64,000 nucleotides of DNA from Skeletonema tropicum (Eukaryota; Bacillariophyta; Thalassiosirophyceae; Thalassiosirales; Thalassiosiraceae). The stretch lies in the NCBI GenBank assembly GCA_037178625.1, contig CM074127.1, positions 3,162,001-3,226,000 of the forward strand. Direction: 5' to 3'. Position 1 is the first letter of the stretch. Every line of letters begins with the position of its first letter. The position numbers and the translations under genes are program-made. This document shows, in pieces, positions 21,131 through 31,964 of this stretch. The notes beneath the pieces are model-generated. The model saw only the letters and a program-made list of their open reading frames with translations. It was not told where the DNA came from and did no database searches.

Positions 21131-22156
21131 ATGGCCACTCGCTGGATGTCGCTGCTACTGCGGCTGATTTTGACAGCAGCGGTCTCTGCGTTCCTCGGAA
21201 GCAACTCACTTAACACTCGAAATTCTTCCGTAAGAACTTCGAAAACGACAACAGAAACTTGCAATGCACTATTCTCTGGAAGATCGTCTATTGATACTCT
21301 GCAGCAACAAATAATACAAGGTGCCACGCTCAGACTGATCAACAAAAGTGTTGGCAGCAGTTCTACTACTGCTCCAGTACGACAGCAACAACAGAATAAT
21401 CGGCTTCAGAAAGAAGAAGTGGTGGATGATAAGCCTGATAGAGGACAATTTACTTATTATGTTCGAGAAGCACAAAGATCCGAAATTAATAAAATCACAG
21501 ACGTTCTGATGGCGTCATTTCATTCACAGACACATCAACCATCCTTTGACTCATACATTAGAAGATACAAGAGTAATCATCTGCACATGTGCTTTGATGC
21601 AATAGATGAGAACGACAGAGGTATATTCGTGGCTTGTGCCTCACCGTCTTCGGAACTTACTTGCACTGAAGATGAAATACTGGTTGGATTTTGCCTTGTG
21701 GATGGAAGAACTCCCGATCCATCATGTAACATTGAATTCCTAACACCATCAACTCTTGCAACGACATCTCCGCGACCATACTTATCAGACTTGGGTGTGA
21801 TACCTTCACATAGACGGCAGGGACTAGGCGAATTGCTTGTACAGGCTTGTGAAGGCTGGGCTGATAAGCGTGGCTATGACAAGTTGTACTTGAAAGTAGA
21901 AGAAAGCAACAATCCAGGCGTGAGATTATATGAAGGAATGGGATACAAGCGGACGAAGCTCCCATGGGCAAAAGACTTCAAGAATGTAGACAAAAGATTG
22001 TTATCTACACTGTTACTAGAGAAATCCCTTGTGTCTGCTAGTCCATCTTCATCAGAGAGGAAGAAGAAGAGGAAACGAACATGGATAAAAGAACAACTTC
22101 TTGGCCCAGTGATGGCTGCACTAAACAATAGCAGCAGCAGTAGCCTTCCCTTATAA
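21131..22156 (+). CDS. Plastid-targeted GNAT-family N-acetyltransferase
   Basis: Single exon, 341 aa, starting at ATG 21131. Residues 1-21 are a signal peptide (MATRWMSLLLRLILTAAVSA) with an SA-FLG cleavage context, close to the diatom plastid motif, followed by a Ser/Thr-rich transit region. From about residue 112 the GNAT fold begins (YYVREAQRSEINKITDVLMASF). Motif A, the acetyl-CoA pyrophosphate loop, is SHRRQGLGELLVQACEGWA, preceded by the strand YLSDLGVIP; motif B is LYLKVEESNNPGVRLYEGMGY. The family transfers acetyl from acetyl-CoA to an amine; plastid members commonly acetylate protein N-termini or lysines. The specific substrate cannot be read from sequence. The Lys-rich tail (SSERKKKRKRTW) is unusual. 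Confidence 0.85.
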   Translation: MATRWMSLLLRLILTAAVSAFLGSNSLNTRNSSVRTSKTTTETCNALFSGRSSIDTLQQQIIQGATLRLINKSVGSSSTTAPVRQQQQNNRLQKEEVVDDKPDRGQFTYYVREAQRSEINKITDVLMASFHSQTHQPSFDSYIRRYKSNHLHMCFDAIDENDRGIFVACASPSSELTCTEDEILVGFCLVDGRTPDPSCNIEFLTPSTLATTSPRPYLSDLGVIPSHRRQGLGELLVQACEGWADKRGYDKLYLKVEESNNPGVRLYEGMGYKRTKLPWAKDFKNVDKRLLSTLLLEKSLVSASPSSSERKKKRKRTWIKEQLLGPVMAALNNSSSSSLPL

Positions 22157-22289
22157 AGTTACTAACCTCTTCACAGGAGAACAGAGTATGAATTCTTGTG
22201 CTTTCGTTGCACTCTTAAAAACTCGTTTATAAAGTACAATAGTCTCTCTCTAGAGAAAGAGAGAGAGAGTCCTATGTTAGACCTACTGA

Positions 22290-22782
22290 CTACTGGCGGG
22301 AAAAAAGTGGAACTACGGAAAAAAGTGGAAAAAACCAGGATATCCACACAAAACACAACACATCGAATCTACACCCCTCCAATGGTGCTTCTGCGCGTCC
22401 ATATCGCCCTCCCAACCCAATCTCCGTCCATAATATGATAGTATAGACTAACAGCTTTCGATAGAACCACTGGTCAACGCAATATGTAGCATATTCGCAT
22501 AGCAGCAGCAGCATAGGCATGCAGATATGCCGTAGGCATGCGTCATTCTAGCTCGAAAATAGCAGTTATTGGTGCCAAAATTGTCGATAGGTGCTCCATA
22601 TTGTCGTATTATAGTTTCTTCTGCATCAGATAATATATATAAAATGGTTGGTATGTCATGATGAGGCTGTTATATGTATTTTTGTCGAGTATGATGGCCA
22701 TATTTATGACTTTGTTCATTTTGTTAGTGTTTTGTGTGATGTTTTGAGACTGGAACTGGTTCCAGTTTTTTCCCGCCAGTAG
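22290..22782. mobile_element. MITE-like non-autonomous DNA transposon
   Basis: A 24-bp terminal sequence beginning CTACTGGCGGGAAAAAA at 22290-22313 recurs inverted at 22759-22782 with a single mismatch. CTGA immediately flanks both ends, consistent with a 4-bp target-site duplication. The 493-bp interior has no transposase frame. A purine/pyrimidine hairpin (CTCTCTCT...AGAGAGAG) lies just outside at 22241-22270. The superfamily cannot be assigned. Confidence 0.7.
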
Positions 22783-23303
22783 CTGACCACGAGAAGAAAG
22801 TAAGTTGATTGCGTTTATCTTTTGCTTTCTCTCTCCTTCCTTTCTCTTCTCCTTCAGTTCAAAATTTTCGTACATAGGAACAAGTAAAGATGTGATCGTT
22901 TTCTTGTGCGAACGACCTGCAAAAGAGCAACTTTCACAGAAAAACTCAATTCAAATCCCAGCAGAGGCACTGCCTCTCCGTCCTGCCTCCAACACGCCCT
23001 GCTGCCACCAACAGCACGACCACAGTGGTGTGGCAAGCCGTGGTTATTATCCGGTCCAAGTGGAGCGAAAATATCAGAGATAGAAGGTGCGTTGTCGACA
23101 CTGACTGATTGTGTCCGTCAGCGGCTAAAAGTGTATTCAGGAAGTGTAACTAGTTGCTTTTGGCCAAATTTGTTCGTCGTCATCCGCAAGACTATACGTG
23201 GGTATTCATCATGCAGTTGCAGTTGATTTGATCAAATCATTACTAACATTCGTGTACCCCCATTGTTGTGTTCATGCAGATACTAGTCAGCTTCTTCGTC
23301 GAG
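22783..23303. other. 5' region of the AP2 gene with a probable UTR intron
   Basis: A TACTAAC branch-point sequence near 23240 is followed by a T-rich tract and ATGCAG at 23274-23279, a good 3' splice site. This suggests a 5' UTR intron ending at 23279. A 106-codon frame at 22906-23226 is not convincing as coding sequence. Confidence 0.45.
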
Positions 23304-25121
23304 ATGCCGCTTCAAATCAACTTGAAAGGATCTACTGGAGGACAAGGATCACAACCCGAGTCGAATAATGCTCATCCGTCTCCACCGTCACGAGTGAATA
23401 ATGTTCCATATCAATATTACAATGTACCTGGAGCGACGTATGGAGGACACTTGCATTATCAGCCTGCTAATTCGCCTAGGGAATACTATCTGCCACCGCC
23501 GCCGCCGCCTCCTCCTCCACACCCAGATTATTGGTACAATCATGGTCATGGATCTGTGGCAGAATCGGGTTGGAAACTTATATCTTCGCCATTAGTAACC
23601 AAGAGGGCCCAAAGTAGTGTCACAGATTCCATAAGTGGAAGGCAGCAAAGTGAAAAGTCTCCGGGACAATCTGAATCTGCATCGGATATCTCTCCTCTCC
23701 ACAATCCAACAAACAACTACTGCGACAGTGCTGGGCTGCCAATCGTGACGGCCCCATCGTCGCGTGGAGCACCGTTTTATCCTCCGCCATTTCATGCCCA
23801 AGGTCCTTACTCTCCTTATTATGGTGTACCACCTCCTCCTGATCATGCATCCAGTGCACCACATCAGTGGCAACATCCTCCCGTTCCTTACCCAACTTAT
23901 CCTCCTCATGGCTATCAGGTTGGACCGTATCCTCCATATCCAATTCCTCCTCATGCTCATAAACCGCACATGCAACCTCCTCCTGTGGTGGGGCAGGAGC
24001 AGTCAGGTGGTACTCTAAATACGAAAAAGCGATCACTGCCTACTTCATACAACAAAAATGTTCATGCTGGTTATCTTCCTCCTCGCCCACATCCACGTAC
24101 AAGCCGGAAAAAGAAAATGTATTCCGATTTTGTAGGTGTGACTTATAACTTGACTCATGCCAAGTATCAAGCATGTATCACACACTATAGAAAACAGTAT
24201 TACCTTGGCAGATACAAACTCGCAGTGGATGCAGCATTAGCTTACGATGAATCAGCAAAATTGCTCAAAGGACCTAACTGGAAAGTCAATTTTCCTACGA
24301 AGGAGGCATATGAAAAAGCTAGGAAGGAGGAGATACAGCATATTGGAAGAATCGGCGACAAAGTTACGGACGATGATCAGTCAAGAGCAGCAGAGATAGT
24401 GGCAACAAAAGTTGCAAAACTTGCTGCTAGTTTGAGTTCCCTGTCAAAAGAAAAGGCGGACAAACCAGCTGGTGCTAGATCGTCAAATCCGACTGCGCAA
24501 TCTGATGACGCTTGTGACAAAAAGTCGAACGAGAAAGGTGGTATGTCTGTGCACTTCGAGCACTCATTGGACAGCACAAGCACGACGAAGTCTGGTGAAA
24601 AGAAGACGCCGTTCGCAACATTACATACGACAGATGATGTCGAAGGAATGTCAAAAGTAACTCCTTGCCAGTCAGAGCTTGAAGGCAAGCCTCTTGCGTC
24701 GACTGAGCTTGATTCAAAGCTGCAGCCAAGTCAGCCCAAACCCGATGAAGATAAGATTGGCGACGATGAAGATGAATCAGTTGTCAAGACCCCACTCCCT
24801 GACTCTCCAGACCCTACTCGCCATGCCCATGGAGCTCACAAGAGTTCTCCAGAGAGTGTCATTAAGCCAAAGGTGCTCCATTATCAAGGCGATACTACGA
24901 CACAGAATGTCAAAGAATCAAGAGCTTCCTTGAGACCAAGTGTAGAAGCGAACGAGGCTGACTCAAGAATAGACGAAAAAGTACCAACCAGTAATCCAAG
25001 TGTCAAGAGCGCTGAATCAAAAATCAATACTCAAAATGCTACCCCTGTCATTAAAAGTGAGAGTAAGACTTTCGTAGCAGCATCCGCTTTGATGACTTTG
25101 CATGGAAAAGAAGATGATTAA
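23304..25121 (+). CDS. AP2/ERF-like domain protein
   Basis: The start is taken as ATG 23304, after the probable splice acceptor at 23279; a possible in-frame ATG at 23274 would overlap that acceptor. The product is about 605 aa. The N-terminal 260 residues are rich in Pro, Tyr, Gly and His with a polyproline run (PPPPPPPPP), typical of a disordered activation region. Around residues 275-345 lies one AP2-like domain: basic entry SRKKKMYSDFVGVTYN, core KYQACITHYRKQYYLGRYK, then AVDAALAYDESAKLLKG and WKVNFP. That order (GV, WxAxI-like strand, LGxY/F, AAxAYD, A/G, NFP) is the AP2 pattern, with Tyr replacing the usual first Trp. The C-terminal half is acidic and Ser/Lys-rich. It is probably a DNA-binding transcription regulator acting in the nucleus; targets are unknown. 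Confidence 0.8.
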   Translation: MPLQINLKGSTGGQGSQPESNNAHPSPPSRVNNVPYQYYNVPGATYGGHLHYQPANSPREYYLPPPPPPPPPHPDYWYNHGHGSVAESGWKLISSPLVTKRAQSSVTDSISGRQQSEKSPGQSESASDISPLHNPTNNYCDSAGLPIVTAPSSRGAPFYPPPFHAQGPYSPYYGVPPPPDHASSAPHQWQHPPVPYPTYPPHGYQVGPYPPYPIPPHAHKPHMQPPPVVGQEQSGGTLNTKKRSLPTSYNKNVHAGYLPPRPHPRTSRKKKMYSDFVGVTYNLTHAKYQACITHYRKQYYLGRYKLAVDAALAYDESAKLLKGPNWKVNFPTKEAYEKARKEEIQHIGRIGDKVTDDDQSRAAEIVATKVAKLAASLSSLSKEKADKPAGARSSNPTAQSDDACDKKSNEKGGMSVHFEHSLDSTSTTKSGEKKTPFATLHTTDDVEGMSKVTPCQSELEGKPLASTELDSKLQPSQPKPDEDKIGDDEDESVVKTPLPDSPDPTRHAHGAHKSSPESVIKPKVLHYQGDTTTQNVKESRASLRPSVEANEADSRIDEKVPTSNPSVKSAESKINTQNATPVIKSESKTFVAASALMTLHGKEDD

Positions 25122-25239
25122 AACCATTTCATTACGCATTAAATTCATATTTTATGGGTATTACTTAAACTCTACACAGTATTATTGACTTCCAGATAGC
25201 AAGCACACAAAGATATCTTCACAGCACAACAAGTAAACA

Positions 25240-28200
25240 AAAGAAGCATCTAATGGTTCATTAAAGTGTGCGCTGGAACGTCGTAGCTGATCTGAGAGGT
25301 CCAATTGGGGATGGCCCGCAGCACCACATTCCACCATATCGTATGTCACGTCGTAAAGATGGCTGTAAGCCGCTTCTAGTGGCCCATTATAGTTGGTGGT
25401 GACAGTACCAAAGTTTATTGGCACTGCTTAGTGGGATAGCAGTCGTAGTAGCGACGATCCAACGTCCTAGCTAATCGAAGAGGTCCAATTGGGACTGGCC
25501 TGCAAAACCACATTCTACCAAATCGTATGTGTCGTCGTAATTATGGCTGTGAGCCGCTTCTAGTGGCCCATCCATTGTAGTCGGCGATGATGCTACACAC
25601 GCTCATTTTTACCGCTCAGACGACTAGCGTCCAAGACAGCGACGCTACAACCTTGAAGCTGTAATAAGAGGTCCAGTGTGGGCTGGCCAGCAGCACCACA
25701 TTCTACCAAATCGCATGTGTCGCCCTCAGTACTTATGGGCATGAGCCGCTTCTAGTGGCCCATTGTAGTCGGCGGTGATATACTGACATGAGCCACTTCT
25801 AGTGGCCCAATGTAGTCGGCGGTGATACTAGACAAGCTCATTTGTACCGCTCAGACGACTAGCGTCCGTAGAAGCGATGGTACAAATTTGTAGCTGTACT
25901 AAGAGGTAAAGTCTGGAATTGGAATGGCCAGCAGCACCACATTCTACCAAATCGTATCTGTCGCCGTCAGTATGGGCATGAGCCATTTCTAGTAGCCTAC
26001 TAATAGTAGGCGGTAATACTATACAAGATCATTTGTACCGGTCAGACGACTAGCGTCCGTAGAAGCGACGCTACAACCTCGTAGCTGATGTGAGAGGCTA
26101 GTGTGGGCTGGCCAGCAGCACCACATTCTACCAAATCGTATCTATCGCCGTCAGAATGGGCATGAGCCGCTTCTAGTGGCCCATCCATTGAAGTGGGCGA
26201 TGATACTAGACAAGTTCATTTGTTCCGCTCAGACGACTAGCGTCCGTAGAAGCGATGGTACAACCTCGTAGCTGATGTGAGAGGTCCAGTGTGGGCTGGC
26301 CAGCAGCACCACATTCTACCAAATCGTATGTGTCGCGCACAGTATGGGCATGAGCCGCTTCTAGTGTCTGATACTAGTCGGCGGTGATACTAGGCAAGCT
26401 CATTCGTACCGCTCAGACGACTAGCGTCCGTAGAAGCGATGGTACAACCTCGTAGCTGATGTGAGAGGTCCAGTGTGGGCTGGCCAGCAGCACCACATTC
26501 TACCAAATCGTATCTATCGCCGTCAGTATGGGCATGAGCCGCTTCTAGTGGCCCATCCATCGTAGTGGGCGATGATACTAGACAAGCTCATTCGTACCGC
26601 TCAGACGACTAGCGTCCGTAGAAGCGATGGTACAACCTCGTAGCTGATCTGAGAGGCCTAGTGTGGGCTGGCCAGCAGCACCACATATTACCAAACCGTA
26701 TCTGTCGCCGTCAGTATGGGCATGAGCCGCTGCTAGTGTCTGATACTAGTCGGCGGTGATACTAGACAAGCTCATTTGTACCGCTCAGACGACTAGCGTC
26801 CGTAGAAGCGATGCTACATCATCGTAGCTGATGTGAGAGGTCCAGTGTGGGCTGGCCAGCAGCACCACATTCTACCAAATCGTATGTGTCGCGCACAGTA
26901 TGGGCATGAACCGCTTCTAGTGGCCAACTCTAGTCGGCGGTGATACTAGGCAAGCTCATTCGTACCGCTCTGACGACTAGCGTCCGTAGAAGCGATGGTA
27001 CAACCTCGTAGCTGATGTGAGAGGTCCAGTGTGGGCTGGCCAGCAGCACCACATTCTACCAAATCGTATGTGTCGCGCACAGTATGGGCATGAGCCGCTT
27101 CTAGTGTCTGAAACTAGTCGGCGGTTATACTAGGCAAGCTTTTTTGTACCGCTCAGACGACTAGCGTCCGTAGAAGCGATGCTGCAACCTCGTAGCTGAT
27201 GTGAGAGGTCCAGTGTGGGCTGGCCAGCAGCACCACATTCTACCTAATCGTATGTGTCTCGCACAGTATGGGCATGAACCGCTTCTAGTGGCCAATTCTA
27301 GTCGGCGAATGATACTAGACAAGTTTTTTTGTACCGCTCAGACGACTAGCGTCCGTAGAAGCGATGCTACAACCTCGTAGCTGATGTGAGAGGCCTAGTG
27401 TGGGCTGGCCAGCAGCACCACATTCTACCAAATCGTATCTATCGCCGTCAGAATGGGCATGAGCCGCATCTAGTGACTGATACGAGTCGGCGGTGATACT
27501 CGGCAAGCTCATTTGCTTTGCTCAGTTGCGTGGCAACCGTAGAAGCGATGGTACAACCTCGTAGCTGATGTGAGAGGTCCAGTGTGGGCTGGCCAGCAGC
27601 ACCACATTTTACCAAATCGTATGTATCGTTGTCAGAATGGGCATGAGCCGCTTCTAGTGTCTGATACTAGTCGGCGGTGATACTAGACAAGCTCATTTGT
27701 TCCGCTCAGACGACTAGCGTCCGTAGAAGCGATGCTACAACCTCGTAGCTGATGTGAGAGGGCCAGTGTGGGTGGCCAGCACCACATTCTACCAAATCGT
27801 ATCTGTCGCCGTCAGTATGGGCATGAGCCGCTTCTAGTGTCTGAAACTAGTCGGCGGTGATACTCGGCAAGCTCATTTGCTTTGCTCAGTTGTGTGGCAA
27901 CCGTAGAAGCGATGGTACAACCTCGTAGCTGATGTGAGAGGCCTAGTGTGGGCTGGCCAGCAGCACCACATATTACCAAACCGTATTTTTCGCCGTCAGT
28001 ATGGGCATGAGCCGCTGCTAGTGTCTGATACTAGTCGGCGGTGATTCTAGACAAGCTCATTTGTACCGCTCAGACGACTAGCGTCCGTAGAAGCGATGCT
28101 ACATCATCGTAGCTGATGTGAGAGGTCCAGTGTGGGCTGGCCAGCAGCACCACATTCTACCAAATCGTATGTGTCGCGCACAGTATGGGCATGAACCGCT

Positions 28201-30070
28201 TCTAGTGGCCAATTCTAGTCGGCGGTGATACTAGGCAAGCTCATTCGTACCGCTCTGACGACTAGCGTCCGTAGAAGCGATGGTACAACCTCGTAGCTGA
28301 TGCGAGAGGTCCAGTGTGGGCTGGCCAGCAGCACCACATTCTACCAAATCGTATCTGTCGCGCACAGTATGGGCATGAGCCGCTTCTAGTGTCTGATACT
28401 AGTTGGCGGTGATACTAGGCAAGCTTTTTTGTACCGCTCAGACGACTAGTGTCCGTAGAAGCGATGCTACAACCTCGTAGCTGATGTGAGAGGTCCAGTG
28501 TGGGCTGGCCAGCAGCACCACATTCTACCAAATCGTATCTATCGCCGTCAGAATGGGCATGAGCCGCTTCTAGTGTCTGATACTAGTCGGCGGTGATACT
28601 AGACAAGCTCATTCGTTCCGCTCAGACGACTAGCGTCCGTAGAAGCGATGCTACAACCTCGTAGCTGATGTGAGAGGGCCAGTGTGGGCTGGCCAGCAGC
28701 ACCACATTCTACCAAATCGTATCTGTCGCCGTCAGTATGGGCAATAGCCGCTTCTAGTGTCTGAAACTAGTCGGTGGTGACACTCTGCAAGCTCATTCGC
28801 TTTGCTCAGATGTGTGGCAACCGTAGAAGCGATGGTACAACCTTGTAGCTGATGTGAGAGGCCTAGTGTGGGCTGGCCAGCAGCACCACATTCTACCAAA
28901 TCGTATGTTTCACGCACAGTATGGGCATGAGCCGCTTCTAGTGTTTGTTACTAGTCGGCGGTGATACTAGGACAAGCTCATTTGTACCGCTCAGACGACT
29001 AGCGTCCGTAGAAGCGATGCTACAACCTCGTAGCTGATGTGAGAGGTCCAGTGTGGGCTGGCCAGCAGCACCACATTCTACCAAATCGTATGTATCGCGC
29101 GCAGTATGGGCAGGAGCCGTTTCAAGTGTCTGATAATAGTTGGCGGTGATACTCGGCAAGCTCATTTGTACCGCTCAGTTGTGTGGCAACCGTAGAAGCG
29201 ATGCTACAACCTCGTAGCTGATGCGAGAGGGCTAGTGTGGGCTGGCCAGCAGCACCACATATTACCAAATCGTATTTATCTTAGTCAGAAAAATCATGAG
29301 CCGCTTCTAGTGGCCCATTCTAGTCGGCGGTGATACTAGGCAAGCTCATTTGTACCGCTCAGACGACTAGCGTCCGTAGAAGCGATGGTACAACCTCGTA
29401 GCTGATGTAAGAGGCCTAGTGTGGGCTGGCCAGAAGCACCACATTTTACCAAACCGTATCTGTCGCCGTCAGTATGGGCATGAGCCGCTTCTAGTGTCTG
29501 ATACTAGTCGGCGGTGATACTAGACAAGCTCATTTGTACCGCTCAGACGACTAGCGTCCGTAGAAGCGATGCTACAACCTCGTAGCTGATGTGAGAGAGC
29601 CCACACCACATTGTACCAAATCGTATCTGCCGCCGTCAGAATGGGCATGAGCCGCTTCTAGTGTCTGATACTTAGTCGGCGGTGATACTAGACAAGCTCA
29701 TTTGTACCGCTCAGACGACTAGCGTCCGTAGAAGCGATGCTACAACCTCGTAGCTGATGTGAGAGGGCCAGTGCTGGCTGGCCAGCAGCACCACATTCTA
29801 CCAAATCGTATCTAGTCGCCGTCAGTATGGGCATGAGCCGCTTCTAGTGTCTGATACTAGTCTGCGGTGATACTAGACAAGCTCATTTTTACTGCTCAGA
29901 CGACTAGCGTCCGTAGAAGCGATGGTACAACCTCGTAGCTGATGGGAGAGGTACAGTGTGGGCTTGTGCTTGTTCGCACCAAATTCCACCGTATTTTATT
30001 TGTTTGTCTTGCGTCAATATGGGCATGAGTTGCTTCTAGTGGCCCATCATCGACGGTTTTGTTTGATGTT
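25240..30070. repeat. Satellite array, about 26 copies of a 184-bp unit
   Basis: The core AGACGACTAGCGTCCGTAG recurs from 25621 to 29901 at intervals of almost exactly 184 bp (184 or 185 for most steps; exceptions 235, 187-191, 180, 168). Other unit landmarks are GCTGGCCAGCAGCACCACA and CTCGTAGCTGATGTGAGAGG. Central copies are highly similar; those at both edges (25,240-25,600 and 29,940-30,070) are decayed, the normal pattern of a homogenised satellite. A subtype with TTTGCTCAGTTGTGTGGCAACC occurs near 27527, 27891 and 28811. Blocks about 1,285 bp apart (7 units) share private variants, suggesting higher-order duplication. The unit is not a multiple of three, so it is not a coding repeat. 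Confidence 0.95.
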
Positions 30071-30284
30071 ACATTCATCTGTCACATTAGTCTTTATTAG
30101 TGTTTTTTTTGTTTCATACCTGAGTCCTGTTGCTGTTTTATCATATCCATATAACATATCAAAAGGAGTTAGTTCCTTGAGTTTTTGATTTTCTTTGGCC
30201 CTGTATTTTAGTCGCAGTAGCATAGAATAACAATATTTCTTACAGTCAGGTAGTTTGGGCGAAGTTAGGAACAAGAGATGACCT

Positions 30285-30415
30285 GTATGATGAGAGGTCT
30301 AATTGAGGGTTGCTGACTGCTAATACTGTCAGTGTGTGATTAATATTGTATCTCATTCAACTCTGTCAACAATAGCATATCATGATCCGTTCGTTTCTAG
30401 TGGTGGATCACAAAG
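30285..30415. repeat. Highly decayed satellite copy
   Basis: TGATGAGAGGTCTAATTGAG followed about 90 bp later by CATGATCCGTTCGTTTCTAG matches the order and spacing of landmarks in the 184-bp unit, with many substitutions. It lies about 200 bp past the last recognisable array copy. Confidence 0.45.
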
Positions 30416-30518
30416 CTGATAGGAGTTTTGAGAAGCACATCAGCTTGCCTGCCTCTAGAGACGGAAGGATACAGATTACAGGAGATTACCATAAATTTCG
30501 AAGAGAGATCATCTGTGT

Positions 30519-30722
30519 TTGGGACGCGGGGCCCAGCCTGCCCTGGTCCAGCCCTGCGCGGGCCCGTCCAAGGGGCCCGTCGCATCGCGGGTCCGGTCCA
30601 GGCGAGGGCAAATGGTCCGGTCGCGGGTGATTCCTTCTCGCGCGGCTCTCCCCGGTTCGCCAGCTGGCTGGGTCTTTGCTTTTGCTTCGGCGGGCCGGCT
30701 CGCGGCTCGCGGCTCGCGGCGG
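30519..30722. other. GC-rich, CpG-dense island upstream of Ubc13
   Basis: About 200 bp is strikingly GC-rich compared with its AT-rich flanks. It contains repeated GGGCCC, GGTCCGGTC and a triple CTCGCGG run near 30,700-30,720. It ends roughly 110 bp before the Ubc13 start codon. It could be a promoter island or inserted foreign sequence. No ORF in it looks real. Confidence 0.6.
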
Positions 30723-30831
30723 TGATCATTGCCAACATAATTGAAAGTAGCGAACTCTCCCTCAATATCATCGTTAGTTCCATTGGCTGCAGCAGAAGGT
30801 GGTGTAACGCTGTTACTAATATTTTATAAGC

Positions 30832-31430
30832 ATGTCGAACCAAAATTTATTGCCACGGCGGGTTCTGAAGGTAAGATCAAGACACAATTTGTTGGTCATT
30901 TTAGATTTGTCTCATTTTTGTTGTTTTTTTCATTTTATCCAACGACACTGATCTCTCTTGTTTTTTACTGTAATGATAATCTGACTGCTGCTATTCACTA
31001 GGAAACACAACGGCTCATTTCCGAGCCAGTGGCGGGTATTTCTGCGACCCCTTATGCTGACAATCTTCGATACTTCGCTGTATCAGTCGAAGGCCCTTCC
31101 GATTCTCCATACGAGCGCGGTGTATTCCAGTTAGAACTATTTCTACCTGCTGATTATCCGATGTCTGCCCCCAAAGTCCGCTTCCTCACAAAGATTTACC
31201 ATCCAAATGTTGATAAACTTGGCCGCATATGCCTGGATATCCTCAAAGATAAATGGTCCCCCGCACTTCAAATTAGGACAGTTCTTTTAAGTATTCAAGC
31301 TTTGCTATCGGCACCAAATCCAGATGATCCTCTTGATAATAATGTTGCAGATCTTTGGAAATCTGACGAGAAGGAGGCAATGAAAAGAGCTAGGGAATTC
31401 ACAGAAAGCTTTGCTATGCGCAAAAAATAA
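30832..31430 (+). CDS. UBC13: Ubiquitin-conjugating enzyme E2, Ubc13/UBE2N type
   Basis: Exon 1 (30832-30870) encodes [13 protein letters not shown]; a 131-nt intron (GTAAGA...TTCACTAG) follows; exon 2 (31002-31430) completes 155 aa. The E2 fold is complete, with [13 protein letters not shown], the HPN motif ([20 protein letters not shown]) and active-site Cys in GRICLD. Identity is especially close to Ubc13 through [20 protein letters not shown] and [15 protein letters not shown]. Ubc13 pairs with a Uev/Mms2 partner to build Lys63-linked ubiquitin chains in error-free DNA-damage tolerance and signalling. The length is normal for the family. The promoter side is the GC-rich island beyond the satellite array. 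Confidence 0.96.
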
Positions 31431-31964
31431 GTGTAAGAGCGAAAAATCAACTCAATGGAGTAATTACTACACCATTTGCCTTCGTATGTGGCGAAAGATC
31501 TTCATCTATAATTCTTCAGAGCATTTTGCTGCTTGAAATGAAGTAGTGAGACGTTGCGTTTGCTTATCAGCTGGAATGGTGTACTTAGAGAACGGATAGA
31601 GCTTTATTTTGTATCGAACTAAAATTGTAAATAACGCTTTTAGTAAACATAATATAAGTATAAGTACCATACAAAATTAGTGAAGATGATAGTTCACGGT
31701 ATTGCAATTGAAAATCGAAAACATTAAACTACATTTGAATATGTAGGATCAAGACAAATAGTTCGTTGCTTTATCGTTAATCTCTACTGATATACGCGGT
31801 GCTCAGGAAGTAGTTCCTTTCTAGAGTAACTTTGTACATGTAAGCACCCTTTCTATATGTTCCTGAAGAAGTTGTCGCTCTTATTTTTCTCTTTCACGAC
31901 CTAAACCGTAAAGCAAATGATACAAAACATGTTACTATGCGGAATTTTCTACCCAAGATATAGC
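31431..31964. other. Convergent intergenic region
   Basis: This 534-bp AT-rich gap lies between the stop codons of Ubc13 and AtpC. It should hold both 3' UTRs; nothing else is visible. Confidence 0.6.

Noticed and set aside
25240..30070. Repeated small minus-strand ORFs in the satellite (YDLVECGAAGQPTL type)
   Set aside because: They recur only because the unit recurs. The 184-bp period rotates the frame (184 is 61 codons plus 1), stops interrupt each copy, and substitutions show no bias to preserve the peptide.
25240..30070. CRISPR array
   Set aside because: Whole units are similar rather than short repeats with unique spacers, and the genome is eukaryotic.
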